Positions 63,159 through 64,000 of a stretch of 64,000 nt of DNA are shown in pieces. The notes under the pieces are model-generated. The model saw only the letters and a list, made by a program, of their open reading frames with translations, made no database searches and was not told where the DNA came from. The DNA lies in assembly GCF_030253575.1 (NCBI RefSeq), contig NC_080557.1, positions 1,607,001 through 1,671,000 on the forward strand. The letters are read 5' to 3'. Origin of the DNA: Rhododendron vialii (Eukaryota; Streptophyta; Magnoliopsida; Ericales; Ericaceae). The stretch's first letter is position 1. Each line of letters opens with the position of its first letter. Both the position numbers and the translations under genes were made by a program.

Positions 63159-64000
63159 TAGATTTGTAGCGTTTCTCTTTCGTTTTTTAGTTTTGGAAAA
63201 AGGGTAAAGATACTTGTTGGGCCATTTGTGTCCTGTTTTTTTAACACACTTGTTTCATGTTGCACCTCAGGTTCGTCGAGAACATTGATCTTCTCAAAAA
63301 TCATGTTGGTTGGACCACTGATTAATTTTGATGCATAACGTCATGTATATCAGGAAAAATTAAATCCGCACACTATCAGTCGGAAGCCATTTGCATCAAG
63401 ATATATGTGTTTGGGCTCATAAAAAATTAGCTCAATCTGATACGTGTGAGCACTCGACCAAATCTTTTCATTTTTCATTCAGATTACAGAGCACATACAC
63501 ATATTGAATTGAGCTGATTTTTCATGAGCATACTCGATTTTTAAAAAAAAAATTTATTGAATGGCTCAAATAAGCCATGTGGGATCCGGAGTGGATCCCG
63601 TGTGCTCGTCGGTACCAATAGCAAGACTATTTTTTTAATTTGCAAAAACGCCCCGAAGGCTTACGCAGAAACGTCCTAACAAAAAATGAAAAAACGAGAC
63701 ACAATGGTTGAGCACCAATCCAACCACATTTGAATAGGACATCTACCGGGAAGCCCATCAATGTGCCCCGCCCTTGCGAAGGATATTTCAATTTCCATAG
63801 GAGAGATGCATATCTATCTTTCAATTTCTTTACGTATTGTTAATTTGCTTAATGCTTTTGGGAATCAATATCCCCAGGATTTACAATCTTAGTTTTTTAA
63901 TTAATGCAAGTTCAAGTTTACAAAAAAATAAAAGGAGAAGAAGGGGAATAAGAGTTGGGTCCTTTATAGCTTTGTTGTTTCATATTTTCCGGGATTTTTT
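63159..64000. other. 3' flank and intergenic to window end
   Basis: No AATAAA directly after the stop. Nothing recognisable as a gene in the last 840 bp. Confidence 0.5.

Overview
This is plant nuclear DNA, almost certainly from a eudicot. The evidence is AT-rich intergenic sequence full of small DNA transposons (MITEs), GT-AG splicing, plant-only protein families, and a dense tandem array of intronless F-box genes. I cannot name the species.

Region 1 (1-41 kb) is a lineage-expanded F-box cluster of the F-box/FBA (At5g07610-like) type, the substrate-receptor subunits of SCF ubiquitin ligases. Eight copies look coding: one cut by the left window edge, then 1631, 6945, 10668, 17113, 21290 and 28663 on the plus strand, and 36703-37914 on the minus strand. 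At least six more are broken or fragmentary (4052, 4813, 8761, 32685, 34040, 40055). A tandem segmental duplication (about 5.3-8.76 kb and 8.76-12.4 kb) made the youngest pair. An inverted copy at 36.7-37.9 kb carries its 3' flank with it. Between the genes lie Stowaway, PIF/Harbinger, hAT, CACTA and foldback MITEs, a LINE relic, Copia and other LTR pieces, and a hAT > Copia > hAT nest at 13.4-15.6 kb. Several insertions can be proven inside the window because a paralogous copy keeps the empty site.

Region 2 (38-46.6 kb) holds a two-exon tetraspanin gene (45212-46600). An upstream duplicate of its 5' region (38.2-39.8 kb) keeps only the first codons of the gene. Both copies carry a 20-bp minisatellite, and inverted relatives of that repeat occur inside the F-box cluster. 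Between the copies sits a truncated fasciclin-domain gene (42042).

Region 3 (47-56 kb) has two paralogous genes for secreted Gly/Ser-rich, probably cell-wall, proteins (47709 and 52142). They share a TATA context and an N-terminal motif. The second is followed by three 203-bp tandem repeats rich in AATAAA. A 2.0-kb non-autonomous CACTA element (53846-55874) with a CTT target duplication sits inside what may be an old exon and itself contains a Copia end.

Region 4 (56-64 kb) is gene-poor until a complete single-exon UDP-glucuronate 4-epimerase gene (61872-63158; pectin precursor supply). Its promoter carries a large Mutator-type foldback element with a perfect 9-bp target duplication and a tandemly duplicated TATA segment.

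No RNA gene, CRISPR array or prokaryotic-type operon is present. I see no wholly new biochemical system. The unusual content is the F-box birth-and-death record, the datable transposon insertions beside core promoters, the inverted minisatellite family, and the repeat arrays around the cell-wall genes.
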